Assembly: GCA_035293805.1 (NCBI GenBank)
Contig: DATGMD010000061.1
Location: forward strand, 1 to 64,000
Length of the DNA stretch: 64,000 bases
Direction of reading: 5' to 3'
DNA from: JAJPHF01 sp035293805
Lineage (GTDB): Bacteria; Chloroflexota; UBA6077; JAJPHF01
The notes beneath the pieces are model-generated. The model saw only the letters and a program-made list of their open reading frames with translations, was not told the origin of the DNA and did no database searches. Positions within the stretch are counted from its first letter, which is position 1; every line of letters starts with the position of its first letter. Both the position numbers and the translations under genes were made by a program. Positions 7,889-16,455 of the stretch are shown here, one piece after another.

Positions 7889-8021
7889 GATCCCAGGCGC
7901 GCGTAGTCGGCGGTCGGCGGTCCAGCACCTTTCCGGCCACCGCCAGAGACGGCGCGCCTGGGCGAAGGCTTCTATGCCGGCGTGAACGGCGGCGAGATGG
8001 ATGACCATCGAGTCCGTCCGC

Positions 8022-8723
8022 TCAGGCGGGCTCGGTGCTGAAACGATAGCCCACGCCGGGATCGGTGAGCAGGTAGCGAGGATGCTGAGGGTCGGCCTCC
8101 AGCTTGCGCCGCAGGCTGGCGACGTAGACGTGCAGGTAGTGCCCCTCCGTGCCGTACTCCGGCCCCCACACCTCTTGTAGCAGCATGCGGCGGGTGAGCA
8201 CCTTGTCGGGGTGCGTGATGAAGGCGCGCAAGAGCGCGTACTCCGTCGGCGTCAGCTTCACCTCCTGGCCGCCCACCGTTACCTGGCGCCGCTCGAGATC
8301 GACCGCCAGGTCGCCGCTGCGGAACACGGGGGCGCTGCCGCTCGCCGGGTGCGCCGCGTGGCGCAGCGCCACCCGCACGCGCGCCAGCAGCTCGTCCATG
8401 CCAAAGGGCTTGGTGAGGTAATCGTCCGCGCCCAAGTCGAGCGCCCGCACCTTGTCGCGCTCGGCGCCGCGCGCCGAGAGCACGACGATCGGCGTCGCCG
8501 CGTGGGCGCGGATGCGCTCGACCAGCTCCAGGCCGTCCACGTCGGGCAGGCCGAGGTCGAGCAGGATCAGATCGGGCCGGCGCGTGGCGTACGCCGCCTG
8601 CGCCTCCGCGCCGCTGGTGGCGCTCAACACGTCGTAGCCGTGGGCCGCGAGATTCGTGCGCAGCGCGCGCAGGATCTCCGGCTCGTCGTCCACCACCAGG
8701 ACTCGCGCGCCACGCGCCTGCAT
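8022..8723 (-). CDS. kdpE: KdpE-like response regulator 2
   Basis: 233 residues. Receiver with phospho-acceptor Asp56 (LLDLGLPD) and the DDYLTKPFG lysine, then a winged-helix domain (KLTPTEYALLRAF, YLHVYVASLRRKLE, GVGYRF). Strongly similar to regulator 1 at 5451-6155, so the pair arose by duplication. ATG at 8723 overlaps the stop of kinase 2 by one base. The open frame continues upstream of this ATG but is the antisense-free shadow of the kinase. The intergenic region downstream carries the TTGAGC array of the next kinase. Confidence 0.88.
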   Translation of the reverse strand: MQARGARVLVVDDEPEILRALRTNLAAHGYDVLSATSGAEAQAAYATRRPDLILLDLGLPDVDGLELVERIRAHAATPIVVLSARGAERDKVRALDLGADDYLTKPFGMDELLARVRVALRHAAHPASGSAPVFRSGDLAVDLERRQVTVGGQEVKLTPTEYALLRAFITHPDKVLTRRMLLQEVWGPEYGTEGHYLHVYVASLRRKLEADPQHPRYLLTDPGVGYRFSTEPA

Positions 8724-10324
8724 CAGCCGGCCTCGGCCACCGGCACGAGCGCCGGCGGCGTGCCCAGCGGCAGCGTGAAGCGGAAGCAGGCGCCCTGCCC
8801 CGGCGCGCTCGCCACGTCGAGGTGGCCGCCGTGCGCCTCCACCAGCCCGCGCGCCACCGCCAGCCCCAGCCCCGTGCCGCGTGGGTGCCCCGGCCCGCTC
8901 GTCACGCGGTAGAACTTCTCGAACACGCGCGGCAGCGCGGCCGCCGGGATGCCCGGGCCCGCGTCCGCCACCTCGACGACGAGCATGTCGCCCTCGACGT
9001 GGGCGGCCACGCGGATCGGCGTGCCGGGCGGCGTGTACTTCAACGCGTTCTCCAGCAGGTTGCTTAGCACCTGATCGATCTCCACGTAGTCCAGCAGCAC
9101 GGGCGGCAGCGTGTCGGGCACGTCCACGGCGATGGGGTGGTCGGCGGCGAGCGGTCCGAGCCGGCCCAGCACGTCCTCCACCAGCGCCGAGAGCGGATAC
9201 CATTCCTTCTCGGGCCGCAGGACGCCCGCCTCGATGCGCGATAGGTCCAGCAGGTTGCCCACCAGGCGGTCCAGCCGGTCCGCTTCCGCCTCCACCGTGG
9301 CCGCGAAGGCGTCGCGCTCGGCGTCGCTCCAGGCCACGTCGTGCTGGCGCAAGCTGCCCGCCGCCGCCTTGATCGACGCCAGCGGCGTGCGTAGGTCGTG
9401 CGAGATCGAGCTGAGCAGGGCCGCCCGCAGCTCGTCGGTGCGACGCAGCACCTCCGCCGCGTTGGCCTCGGCTTGCAGGCGTACGCGCTCGACCGCCAGC
9501 GCGATCTGGTCGGCGGCGGCCTCCAGCAGCCGCGTCTCCTCGCGCGTGAACGGCGCCCGCGCGGGCGCCGCGACGACCCGCAGCATCCCGAGCACGCGCG
9601 GGCCCGCCCGCAGCGGCAAATCGAACCGCCGCGCCGCCGCAGCGTCCGGCGCCGCGGCCAGACGGACCGGCGGCACGACCCGCACCCAGCGCCGCGGGCC
9701 GGCCGGGGTGCTCGGCACGCCCTCGGCCGCCAGCAGCCAGCGCGGCGTCTCACGGCCGTCACCCGTATCGCTGCCGACGACCGCTCGCGGCTGCAAGCGC
9801 CCCTCCTCGTCGGCCAGTAGGATGGCACAGAGCTGGAGCTGCAGGACGCTGCCCAGGTACTCGGCCACCTGCCGCAGCGCGGCGTCGAGCGTCGGCGCGC
9901 TGGTCAGCCAGCGGCCCACCGCGTAGAGCTGGACGGCCTCCTGCTCCCGCCGGTGCGCCTCGTCGGCGCGGCGTCGCTGGCCGGCCGTGAGCTGCCCGGT
10001 GACGACCGAGGCCGCTAGCAGCAACAGGAGCGCCAGCCACTCGTCGGGGTCGGCCACCGTCAGCGTGTGGGCCGGGCCGACGAAGTACCAGTTGAAGATG
10101 ACGAAGGCCAGCAGCGACGCCATGACGGCGGGGCCGCTACCGAAGCGCGTGCCCAGCGCGAGCACCACCAGCAGGTAGAGCATCGACACGTTGGCGATTC
10201 GCGCCCAGCTCAGGATCACGCCGATGGCGAGGCTGACCAGCACCACACCGGCGACAGCCGCGACATAGCCGCGCCAGACGGGTGCCGGCGCGGTGGGGGA
10301 TGCGGCGTCCTGGTCCCAGCTCAT
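8723..10324 (-). CDS. kdpD: KdpD-like sensor histidine kinase 2, lacking the N-terminal KdpD domain
   Basis: 533 residues from ATG 10324, chosen because GAGGTGG lies 6 nt upstream; a longer frame to 10375 lacks a ribosome site. Four-helix DUF4118 module with the FVIFNWYFVGPAHTLTVADP signature, GAF-like region, HisKA with His about 309 (SISHDLRTPLAS), and HATPase_c (NLLENALKYTP, DAGPGIP, GTGLGLAVARGL). Like kinase 1 it has no KdpD/Usp N-terminal half, so it cannot sense through that domain. It follows KimA copy 2 by about 90 nt on the same strand and is likely co-transcribed with it. Confidence 0.87.
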   Translation of the reverse strand: MSWDQDAASPTAPAPVWRGYVAAVAGVVLVSLAIGVILSWARIANVSMLYLLVVLALGTRFGSGPAVMASLLAFVIFNWYFVGPAHTLTVADPDEWLALLLLLAASVVTGQLTAGQRRRADEAHRREQEAVQLYAVGRWLTSAPTLDAALRQVAEYLGSVLQLQLCAILLADEEGRLQPRAVVGSDTGDGRETPRWLLAAEGVPSTPAGPRRWVRVVPPVRLAAAPDAAAARRFDLPLRAGPRVLGMLRVVAAPARAPFTREETRLLEAAADQIALAVERVRLQAEANAAEVLRRTDELRAALLSSISHDLRTPLASIKAAAGSLRQHDVAWSDAERDAFAATVEAEADRLDRLVGNLLDLSRIEAGVLRPEKEWYPLSALVEDVLGRLGPLAADHPIAVDVPDTLPPVLLDYVEIDQVLSNLLENALKYTPPGTPIRVAAHVEGDMLVVEVADAGPGIPAAALPRVFEKFYRVTSGPGHPRGTGLGLAVARGLVEAHGGHLDVASAPGQGACFRFTLPLGTPPALVPVAEAG

Positions 10325-10414
10325 GGCAGCCACCTCAGTCCGTGCGTCTTCTCCGGCCGAGCCACCCCACCGCACGCACCCGCATCGGCAGAAGCCTCGG
10401 GGGCGGAGCCCCCC

Positions 10415-12520
10415 TTAGCGCTTGAGGTGGTACGGCACATCGGCCACGACGGTGTGGGGCTGGAAGAACAGCGCCAGCTTCAGCCGCAGCGCCGTCTGGT
10501 TGTGGAGGATCCATTCCCACCAGTGCTTCGGCACGAACTCGGCCAGCACGACCGTCACCAGCCGCTGCGGCTCGTTCTTGCGCCGCGCGGCGATGTAGGC
10601 CAGCAGCGGCGACAGCAACGACCGATATGGTGACTCGATGATCACCAGCGGGATGTCCTGCGCCCACTCCTCCCAGTGGTCTTTAAGCGCCTCGGCCTCC
10701 TCCAGGTTGTCGGTCACGTGGATGGCCGTCACGTTGTCGGAGAGCGCGCGGGCGAAGTCGAGCGCGGGCAGCACGCCCAGGTGCAGCGACGGCAGCGGCA
10801 CGATCACGATCGGCTTGGTGTCGGCCGGTCGCAGCGTGACCGCTCGTGGATCGAGGACTAGCTCCTCGGCGACTCGCCGGTAGTGACTGTGAATGAGGTG
10901 CAGCGTCAGGACGATCGCCGGGATGATGAGCAGGATGATCCAGGCGCCCTGGCTGAATTTCGTCGCCGCCGTCACGACGGCGACCACGCCGCAGGTGAGG
11001 GCGCCGATGCCGTTGATGATCGTGCCGCGCTGCCAGCCCGGCTCGCGCCGCGTGCGCCAGCGCCGCAGCATGCTCGACTGCGAGCAGGTAAAGGAGATGA
11101 ACACTCCGGCCGCGTACAGCGGGATAAGCGCGTGAGTATCGGCGCCGAAGATGATCACCAGCGCCCCGGACACCAGGCCAAGTGCCACGATGCCCGTCGA
11201 GAACGCCAGCCGGTCGCCGCGGAACGAGAACTGCCGCGGCAGGAAGCCGTCCCGCGCCAGGAAGTAGCTCAGGCGCGGGAAATCGGCAAAAGCCGTGTTG
11301 GCTGCGAGGATCAGGATGGCCATGGTGGCTGCCTGAACTATGTAGTACAGCGGGCCAGCGCCGAACGTGAGCCGCGCGATCTGCGAGACGACCGTCTCGT
11401 GACCTTCCTGCGGCATGATGCCGTACAGGTGCGCCAGCAGGCTGACGCCGCTGAACAGCAGCCCGGCAATGATCGCCATGGCGAGTAGCGTCGTGGCGGC
11501 GTTCTTCGCCTGCGGCTCCTTGAACGCTGGCACGCCGTCGGAGATCGCCTCGGTGCCCGTCAGCGCCGAGCAGCCGGAGGAGAACGCCCGCAGCAGCAGG
11601 AAGACTAGCGCCAGCCCGCTGTAGGTGCCCACCGTGGCGGGCGCCACCGGCTCGGCGCGCGGTACCTCGCCCAGGATCAGCGCCTTCACCAGCCCAACGG
11701 CGAACATCACCAGCATCGCCGCGATGAACAGATACGTCGGCACGGTGAAGATGTTGGCCGACTCGCGCACGCCGCGCAGGTTGGCAAACGTCATGAAGCC
11801 GACGAAGAACACGGCCAGCTCGACCTCATAGGGGTGCAGCACCGGCACGGCCGAGGTGATGGCCGCCACGCCGGCGCTGATGCTCACCGCCACCGTCAGC
11901 ACGTAGCCAATGAGCAACGACGAGCCGGCGATAAGCGCCGGCACGTCGCCCAGGTTGTCGCGGGTCACGATGTACGCGCCCCCGCCGCCGGGGTAGGCGT
12001 GGATGGTCTGCCGATAGGCGGTCGCCACGATGGCGAACAGCGTGACGATGGCGAGCGTGATCGGCAGGGTGAACTGGTTGACGACGGCTGTCCCCGCGAT
12101 CATCAGCGCCAGGAGGATTTCTTCCGTGGCGTAAGCCGAGGACGACAGGGCGTCGGAGGCGAAGACCGCGAGCGCCTTGATCTTGGGGATCCGCTCGTGG
12201 GTCGTCATCGCCGTGGAGAGCGGCGAGCCGATCACGAACCGTTTCAGGCGGGTCCACAGCCGCGCGAGGCCCCCGTGGGGTTCCAGCACGCGCTCGGTAG
12301 CGATGATGTGGCCCTCGGGCGCGCGGCGAAACTCCCGGGCGTGGGGCCGCTCGATGCGCACGTACTTCGTGCCGGGGCGCTGCCCGGTTCGCAGCTCGCG
12401 CCGCTCGAGGTGCGCCTCCGCCTCGGCGCGTCCCTTGTCGTGCCCGTCGTTGACTTCGCGAGTGGACCGCCCGTTGCTCGCGCCGCGGTGCGGCGCTTCG
12501 TCTTCGGGAGCCACGTCCAC
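10415..12520 (-). CDS. kimA: KimA-type APC-superfamily potassium importer, copy 2
   Basis: 701 residues, same architecture as copy 1: cytoplasmic N-terminal region, HERIPKIKALAVFASDALSSSAY segment, about twelve membrane helices with the YPGGGGAYIVTRDNLGD and GTEAISDGVPAFKEPQAKNAA motifs, then a Usp-like C-terminal domain ending VVADVPYHLKR. Start GTG at 12520. It probably heads a transcript with KdpD/KdpE pair 2, an unusual coupling of a KimA importer directly to a Kdp-type sensor. Much of the protein differs from copy 1, but about 140 nt of the N-terminal coding region are nearly identical. Confidence 0.85.
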   Translation of the reverse strand: MDVAPEDEAPHRGASNGRSTREVNDGHDKGRAEAEAHLERRELRTGQRPGTKYVRIERPHAREFRRAPEGHIIATERVLEPHGGLARLWTRLKRFVIGSPLSTAMTTHERIPKIKALAVFASDALSSSAYATEEILLALMIAGTAVVNQFTLPITLAIVTLFAIVATAYRQTIHAYPGGGGAYIVTRDNLGDVPALIAGSSLLIGYVLTVAVSISAGVAAITSAVPVLHPYEVELAVFFVGFMTFANLRGVRESANIFTVPTYLFIAAMLVMFAVGLVKALILGEVPRAEPVAPATVGTYSGLALVFLLLRAFSSGCSALTGTEAISDGVPAFKEPQAKNAATTLLAMAIIAGLLFSGVSLLAHLYGIMPQEGHETVVSQIARLTFGAGPLYYIVQAATMAILILAANTAFADFPRLSYFLARDGFLPRQFSFRGDRLAFSTGIVALGLVSGALVIIFGADTHALIPLYAAGVFISFTCSQSSMLRRWRTRREPGWQRGTIINGIGALTCGVVAVVTAATKFSQGAWIILLIIPAIVLTLHLIHSHYRRVAEELVLDPRAVTLRPADTKPIVIVPLPSLHLGVLPALDFARALSDNVTAIHVTDNLEEAEALKDHWEEWAQDIPLVIIESPYRSLLSPLLAYIAARRKNEPQRLVTVVLAEFVPKHWWEWILHNQTALRLKLALFFQPHTVVADVPYHLKR

Positions 12521-12944
12521 GTCCCTTCTAGCCCGGTCCCGCGGGTAAGCGACCGTGGCGCTGACGGCGACAGCTCAGCACGTCACCCAGGCCGCCGCGC
12601 ACGCTCGCGGCCCTGTCCAAGCGCCGCTGCCCCGTGCCCGGCGCGAGCGGCGGCGCGTGCCGCCAGCCGACGGCCGCGCCTCTCGCCCCGCGAACCGTTG
12701 CACACTAATACTAGCGCTTTCCGGCGTCTTCAGCAGCGTCCCAGGTGAGCGCGGCGCCCGGCCACTCCTGCGGCCAATCCGAAGGGCTGGTTACTTGGTC
12801 CCCTTCGTCAGCCGCAGCCGTGACGCGGCTGTGACGCGGCCGGCGGGCGCTGTGACCCAAGCGTGCCGCGAGGGAGAGTACCCTGCCCTCAGACCGCCGC
12901 GCGTCTCCACGGCAAGGGAATCATCACAGGGAGCTTCATCGTCC
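12521..12944. other. Intergenic control region with GCTGTGAC direct repeats
   Basis: About 420 nt without a recognisable gene, upstream of KimA copy 2 (minus) and a micropeptide (plus). It holds CCGTGACGCGG and CTGTGACGCGG in tandem with 11-bp period near 12828-12849, and a third GCTGTGACC near 12849-12857. No TTGAGC pairs were found here. An AT-richer patch (ACTAATACTAGC, about 12705-12716) may be a minus-strand -10 region. Confidence 0.35.
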
Positions 12945-13019
12945 ATGTGGGTTGTCTGCTACCTCGTGCTCGCCGTGTCCGTCTTCGTCGCGTGGAAGTG
13001 GTTGTACCGCGAAGCCTGA
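12945..13019 (+). CDS. 24-residue membrane micropeptide
   Basis: ATG at 12945 with GGGAG about 13 nt upstream opens MWVVCYLVLAVSVFVAWKWL and ends YREA, i.e. one membrane helix with a short basic/polar tail. It resembles small transport-associated peptides in size only. It stands at the outer edge of the K+ island, facing away from KimA copy 2. No family is recognised; the length makes chance coding possible. Confidence 0.35.
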   Translation: MWVVCYLVLAVSVFVAWKWLYREA

Positions 13020-13139
13020 GCGCGTTCCCCGTGCGTCGCCGGCGCCCGGCCCCCCGCCGCTCGTCGCCGGGTGTCTCATCTTTGCTCGCGGGGGGCGCCT
13101 ATCCCCGCCCCGCGGGCGGTTTGCGCGCCTCCCATGCTG

Positions 13140-13145
13140 TATACT
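13140..13145 (+). promoter_or_regulatory. Possible -10 element for the secreted Gly/Pro-rich protein gene
   Basis: TATACT at 13140-13145 lies 80 nt before the ATG at 13225, with TTGCGC 14 nt upstream (short spacing). It is the only AT-rich hexamer in this leader. Confidence 0.25.
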
Positions 13146-13224
13146 GCGTGCGCGGTCCCCGCTGGTCGCTCCACGATACCGACCGTGCGCGGGGTCCAGC
13201 GCACGCAGGGAGGAGGTAGCAACG

Positions 13225-13641
13225 ATGCCAGCATGGCGTGGCCCTCGGCTCTCATCCCTGGTCGGTTCGATTGGCGGCGCTCTGCTCCTGGCCGCGGCGC
13301 TCGCGCCCGGCGCGTCCACGGCAGTCTATGCCCAGGACGGCGCTGGCCCCGGCGGCCCTCCGATGGGCCCCGCGGGCGGCCCTGGCCCCGGACCGGGGAT
13401 GGCGCCGCTCATCGGTGGGCCTGGCCCCGGCCCGCGCGGCCTGGGCGGTGGCTACGACGCCGGGTACGCCGAGATCGCGGTCCCGGGCCAGACGCAGTAC
13501 TGTCGCGAGCAGATCGGCGCGCAGGCGGACGCCTGGGCATACATCGGCCCCACGTTTAGCGGCTACCAGTTCCCGCCCTACGGCGGCATGTGGGGCTTCT
13601 ACGCCGACATCGGTCCCGTGTGCCGCTGGCAACCTCACTAG
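13225..13641 (+). CDS. Secreted Gly/Pro-rich hypothetical protein
   Basis: 138 residues. ATG at 13225 has AGGAGGT 8 nt upstream. A signal peptide (about 1-36, hydrophobic GALLLAAALAP, cleavage near VYAQ) is followed by a Gly/Pro/Met-rich stretch (GPGPGPGMAPLIGGPGPGP). A compact C-terminal part with two cysteines (QYCREQ, GPVCRW) may be disulfide-linked. A comparable layout, signal plus low-complexity linker plus compact domain, occurs in the secreted proteins at 36097 and 52595. No known family. Confidence 0.7.
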   Translation: MPAWRGPRLSSLVGSIGGALLLAAALAPGASTAVYAQDGAGPGGPPMGPAGGPGPGPGMAPLIGGPGPGPRGLGGGYDAGYAEIAVPGQTQYCREQIGAQADAWAYIGPTFSGYQFPPYGGMWGFYADIGPVCRWQPH

Positions 13642-13660
13642 CGCCTCAACGGGGAGTCGC

Positions 13661-13688
13661 CTGTGGGTTGTGGGATCCCAACCCACAG
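13661..13688 (+). terminator. Hairpin after the secreted protein gene
   Basis: CTGTGGGTTG and CAACCCACAG form a perfect 10-bp stem with an 8-nt loop, 20 nt after the stop at 13641. There is no clear U-tract. Confidence 0.5.
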
Positions 13689-13736
13689 CAACGGACCAGT
13701 GACAGACGGTCAGCCGGCTGGCTCTGAGACAGCGTG

Positions 13737-13767
13737 GCGAGGGGCGGCTCCGGGCCGCCCCTCTCGC
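13737..13767. terminator. GC-rich hairpin between secreted protein and Usp genes
   Basis: GCGAGGGGCGGC and GCCGCCCCTCTCGC pair with one small bulge around a TCCGG loop, consistent with a second terminator in tandem. Confidence 0.4.
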
Positions 13768-13869
13768 CTGCCTGCCGCGAACCGCGGCGCCCGTGCTATC
13801 CTAACCACGGATGCTGAATAGCGGCCGCCTGGCGGGCGGGAAGCGCGAGACAGCGGTGAGGAGCAGGCA

Positions 13870-14328
13870 GTGGCGGGCATCTTGGTGCCCCTGGGCGGCG
13901 CGCTGACCGGAACCGCTCAAGACGACGAGGTGGTGCGGCTAGCCTGTGTGCTAGCCCGCCAATCGAAGACCCCCGTGTGCTTTCTGCACGTCATCCAGGT
14001 GCCGCGCACCTTGGCAGTCGACGCCGAGCTGCCGGCGCAGACCCACCGCGGCGACGAAGTGCTGCTGCGCGCCGAGACCGAGGCGCAGCGGCTGGGCGTG
14101 CAAACCGAGACGGCGCTGGCCCAGGCCCGCGAGATTGGCCCGGCCATCGTGAACGAGGCGGTGGACCGCGGCTCCGCCCTCATCGTCATCGCCATCGACC
14201 CCGACCGGCGCTCGGGCACCTTCCACATCGGCCAGATCGCGAGCTACGTGCTAGAGCACGCTCCCTGCGCCGTCATCGCGCACCGTATGTCGTTCGCTCC
14301 CGAGCCGCCGCCCAGCCGCGGCCGCTAG
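13870..14328 (+). CDS. UspA-family universal stress protein
   Basis: 152 residues: strand 1 AGILVPLGGAL, strand 2 TPVCFLHVIQVP, the central SALIVIAIDPD, and the terminal QIASYVLEHAPCAVIAHR, the Usp ATP-binding arrangement. GTG at 13870 has GAGGAGC at good spacing. The C-terminus extends past the fold with a Pro-rich tail. It is the second Usp gene around the potassium island, at its right border. It is followed by a family-B GC repeat. Confidence 0.8.
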   Translation: MAGILVPLGGALTGTAQDDEVVRLACVLARQSKTPVCFLHVIQVPRTLAVDAELPAQTHRGDEVLLRAETEAQRLGVQTETALAQAREIGPAIVNEAVDRGSALIVIAIDPDRRSGTFHIGQIASYVLEHAPCAVIAHRMSFAPEPPPSRGR

Positions 14329-14528
14329 CCCCCTCGGTCGTCCTCGGGGGTTGCAGGCGCGCTCCCCTGCCACGGGGCTGCCCCGCCCGCCTCTCCCCGG
14401 GGGTGCAGGGGCAGTGGCGCTCGCAGTATTCCGCGCCACACCCTGCCGGGGGGCGTGGGGGGTGTCCCCCCATCTGCCCTTCTCTCTTAATCTCCGGGGG
14501 GTGGGGGTGTCCCTCACAAAACCTAGCC
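14329..14528. repeat. Dispersed GC-rich repeat, family B
   Basis: About 200 nt of alternating runs such as CCTCGGGGGTTGCAGGCG, CTCCCCTGCC, GGGGGTGCAGGGGCA and GGGGGGTGGGGGTGTCCC. Nearly the same words occur in the same order at 40186-40257. It lies between convergent genes and reaches the 3' end of the amidohydrolase gene. Confidence 0.6.
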
Positions 14529-15521
14529 CCCTAGCTGGAACAGCTCGCAGCACGTGCCTCCCAGCACTTGCGCCTCGGTCGGCGTATCCAAGCGCGCCTC
14601 GCGCACGACCACCGTCGGGTTGCCGTCGCCCACGTCGAACGGATAGTCGCTGCCCAGCAGCACCCGCTCGCCCCCCATCACGTCGGCCAGGTAGCGGACC
14701 GCCGGCGCGAACAACAGCATGGTGTCGTAGTAGAACCAGCGCGCGTACTCCAACGGCGGGTGGCTGGCGTGGACGCGCGCCTCCGGGCTGACGTCGTACA
14801 CGCGCTGGAACCGCCCCACCTGATAGGGGAAGAAGCCGCCCCCATGTACCAGGATCACCTTCAGGTCCGGGTGGCGGTCGGCAATGCCGCCGAAGATCAG
14901 GCAGCCGGCGGCAATCGTCGTGTCCATCGGATTGCCCACCGCCTGGGCCAGGTTGTACTCTTTCAGGCGGAAGCCGACCTGCGGCGCGTAGGGATGTACC
15001 AGCACCGGCTGGGCGAGCGCCTCGGCGGTCGCCCACAGCGGCTCCAGCGACGAATCGTCCAGGTTGTGCTCGTTGAAGTTCGGCCCGACCATCACCCCGC
15101 GCAGGCCCAGCTCCGTCGCCGCGTATTCCAGCTCCTGCGCGGCTAGCCGGCCGTCTTGCAGGGGCACGACCGCCATCCCCGAATAGTGGTCGCCGCCCGC
15201 CGCCCGGATGTCCTCGGCCATCGTGCGGTTCTGCAACCGGCACCAGCGCGCGCCGATCTCCGGCGGCAGGAAGTAGCAGTACATCTCCATCCAGGTGCTC
15301 AGCACTTGGCGGTCCACCCCCTGCTGACGGAGCCGCTCCACGCGCTCGGTGAGGTCACGCACCGGCCGGCCGACGGGTCGCAGCGGCGGCCGCCCCGGAA
15401 AGACGATCTGCGGCAGGCCGCTCTCGGTCGTGCGTAGCTCGCAGCCGTAGCTGGCCGCGTCGCGCTCCAGCTCGGCGATCACCTGGGGCGAGAGGTAGTG
15501 GGCGTGCGCGTCGACGATCAT
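14523..15521 (-). CDS. ACMSD-type amidohydrolase (amidohydrolase_2 family)
   Basis: 332 residues from ATG 15521. TIM-barrel metal hydrolase/decarboxylase of the 2-amino-3-carboxymuconate-semialdehyde decarboxylase superfamily. The N-terminal metal motif is DAHAHYLSP, a metal histidine lies in VLVHPYAP and another in VILVHGGGFFPY, and the metal aspartate is in LLGSDYPFD. These enzymes hydrolyse or decarboxylate aromatic ring-cleavage or meta-cleavage products. The substrate is not predictable. A related but distinct amidohydrolase is at 57594-58703. Confidence 0.85.
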   Translation of the reverse strand: MIVDAHAHYLSPQVIAELERDAASYGCELRTTESGLPQIVFPGRPPLRPVGRPVRDLTERVERLRQQGVDRQVLSTWMEMYCYFLPPEIGARWCRLQNRTMAEDIRAAGGDHYSGMAVVPLQDGRLAAQELEYAATELGLRGVMVGPNFNEHNLDDSSLEPLWATAEALAQPVLVHPYAPQVGFRLKEYNLAQAVGNPMDTTIAAGCLIFGGIADRHPDLKVILVHGGGFFPYQVGRFQRVYDVSPEARVHASHPPLEYARWFYYDTMLLFAPAVRYLADVMGGERVLLGSDYPFDVGDGNPTVVVREARLDTPTEAQVLGGTCCELFQLGG

Positions 15522-15649
15522 GCTCCGCCTCTCCGTCGCATTGCCGATGTGGGATGGCGCGACCCGCGCGCTCCCGAGAGTATAGCGCGCGGTAGATGCT
15601 AGACTGGAGCAGCCAAGCCTGGCTCGCAGCCCTCGGGGTGGACCGGCGG

Positions 15650-16027
15650 ATGGACCGCACCTTTGCTCTGCTCGGCGCGCTGCTCGCGTTCCTCGCGGTG
15701 GGCGCGGGCGCGTTCGGCGCGCACGCGCTGCGCGAGCGCGTGTCGCCCGAGATGCTCGACGTCTTCGAGACAGCAGCGCGCTACCAGATGTACCATGCGC
15801 TGGGGCTGCTGGCCGTCGCTTGGGCGGCCGGCCGCTGGCCCGGCGGCGCAACCACCGCCGCCGGCTGGCTGTTCTTCGCCGGCATTGTGCTCTTCTCCGG
15901 GAGCCTGTACGGGCTGAGCCTGAGCGGCCTGCGCTGGCTCGGCGCCATCACGCCGCTCGGCGGGCTGGCGTTCCTGGCCGGCTGGCTGGCGCTCGCCTGG
16001 GCCGTCTGGCGCGGCCAGGGGGCCTGA
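15650..16027 (+). CDS. DUF423 small membrane protein
   Basis: 125 residues from ATG 15650; the open frame upstream is ignored because the family starts here (MDRTFALLGALLAFLAVGAGAFGAHALRE-type). Four membrane helices, with the FGAHALRERVSPEMLDVFETAARYQMYHALGLL segment typical of DUF423 (YgdD-like) proteins, whose function is unknown. Its stop is 2 nt before the GTG of the DUF420 gene, so the two are one unit. Confidence 0.85.
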   Translation: MDRTFALLGALLAFLAVGAGAFGAHALRERVSPEMLDVFETAARYQMYHALGLLAVAWAAGRWPGGATTAAGWLFFAGIVLFSGSLYGLSLSGLRWLGAITPLGGLAFLAGWLALAWAVWRGQGA

Positions 16028-16029
16028 CC

Positions 16030-16455
16030 GTGGACAAGCCCCTCGCCCCGGAGTGGCTGCCGACCGTCAACACGGCGCTCATCGTCATCAGCGGCGTGTT
16101 TCTCGTCATCGGCCTGCTCTTCATCCGCCGCAAGCAGGTCGCGCTGCACCGCGCCAGCATGCTGACCGCTACCGCGTTCGCGGCGCTGTTCCTGGTCGTC
16201 TACGTGACCCGCTATGTCCTGTATGCGCCCAAGCACTTCGTGGGTGAGGGACCGCTCGCCGTCTTCTACTACACCGTGTTGGGCTCTCACATGGTGCTCG
16301 CCGTGGCCCAGGCCCCGCTCGTCGTCGTCGTGCTGACGCTGGCGCTGCGCGGCCGCTTCGCCCGCCACCGCCAGCTTGCGCGCATCGCCGTCCCCATCTG
16401 GCTCTACGTAGTGCTCACCGGCTGGCTCGTCTACGGCCTGCTCTACCTCCGCTAG
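16030..16455 (+). CDS. DUF420 membrane protein (CtaM-like oxidase assembly factor)
   Basis: 141 residues from GTG 16030. Four membrane helices with conserved histidines in ALHRASMLTAT, the APKHFVGEG loop and LGSHMVLAV. DUF420 includes CtaM, needed for maturation of heme-A oxidases in Staphylococcus. The nearby ctaA, ctaB and COX2-like genes on the opposite strand support the same role here. Coupled to DUF423 by a 2-nt gap. Confidence 0.82.
   Translation: MDKPLAPEWLPTVNTALIVISGVFLVIGLLFIRRKQVALHRASMLTATAFAALFLVVYVTRYVLYAPKHFVGEGPLAVFYYTVLGSHMVLAVAQAPLVVVVLTLALRGRFARHRQLARIAVPIWLYVVLTGWLVYGLLYLR

Noticed and set aside
8724..9203. Extended N-terminus of response regulator 2 in its open frame
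   Set aside because: The extension is Arg/Gly-rich shadow of the kinase gene; the real start overlaps the kinase stop at 8723, as in the first pair.
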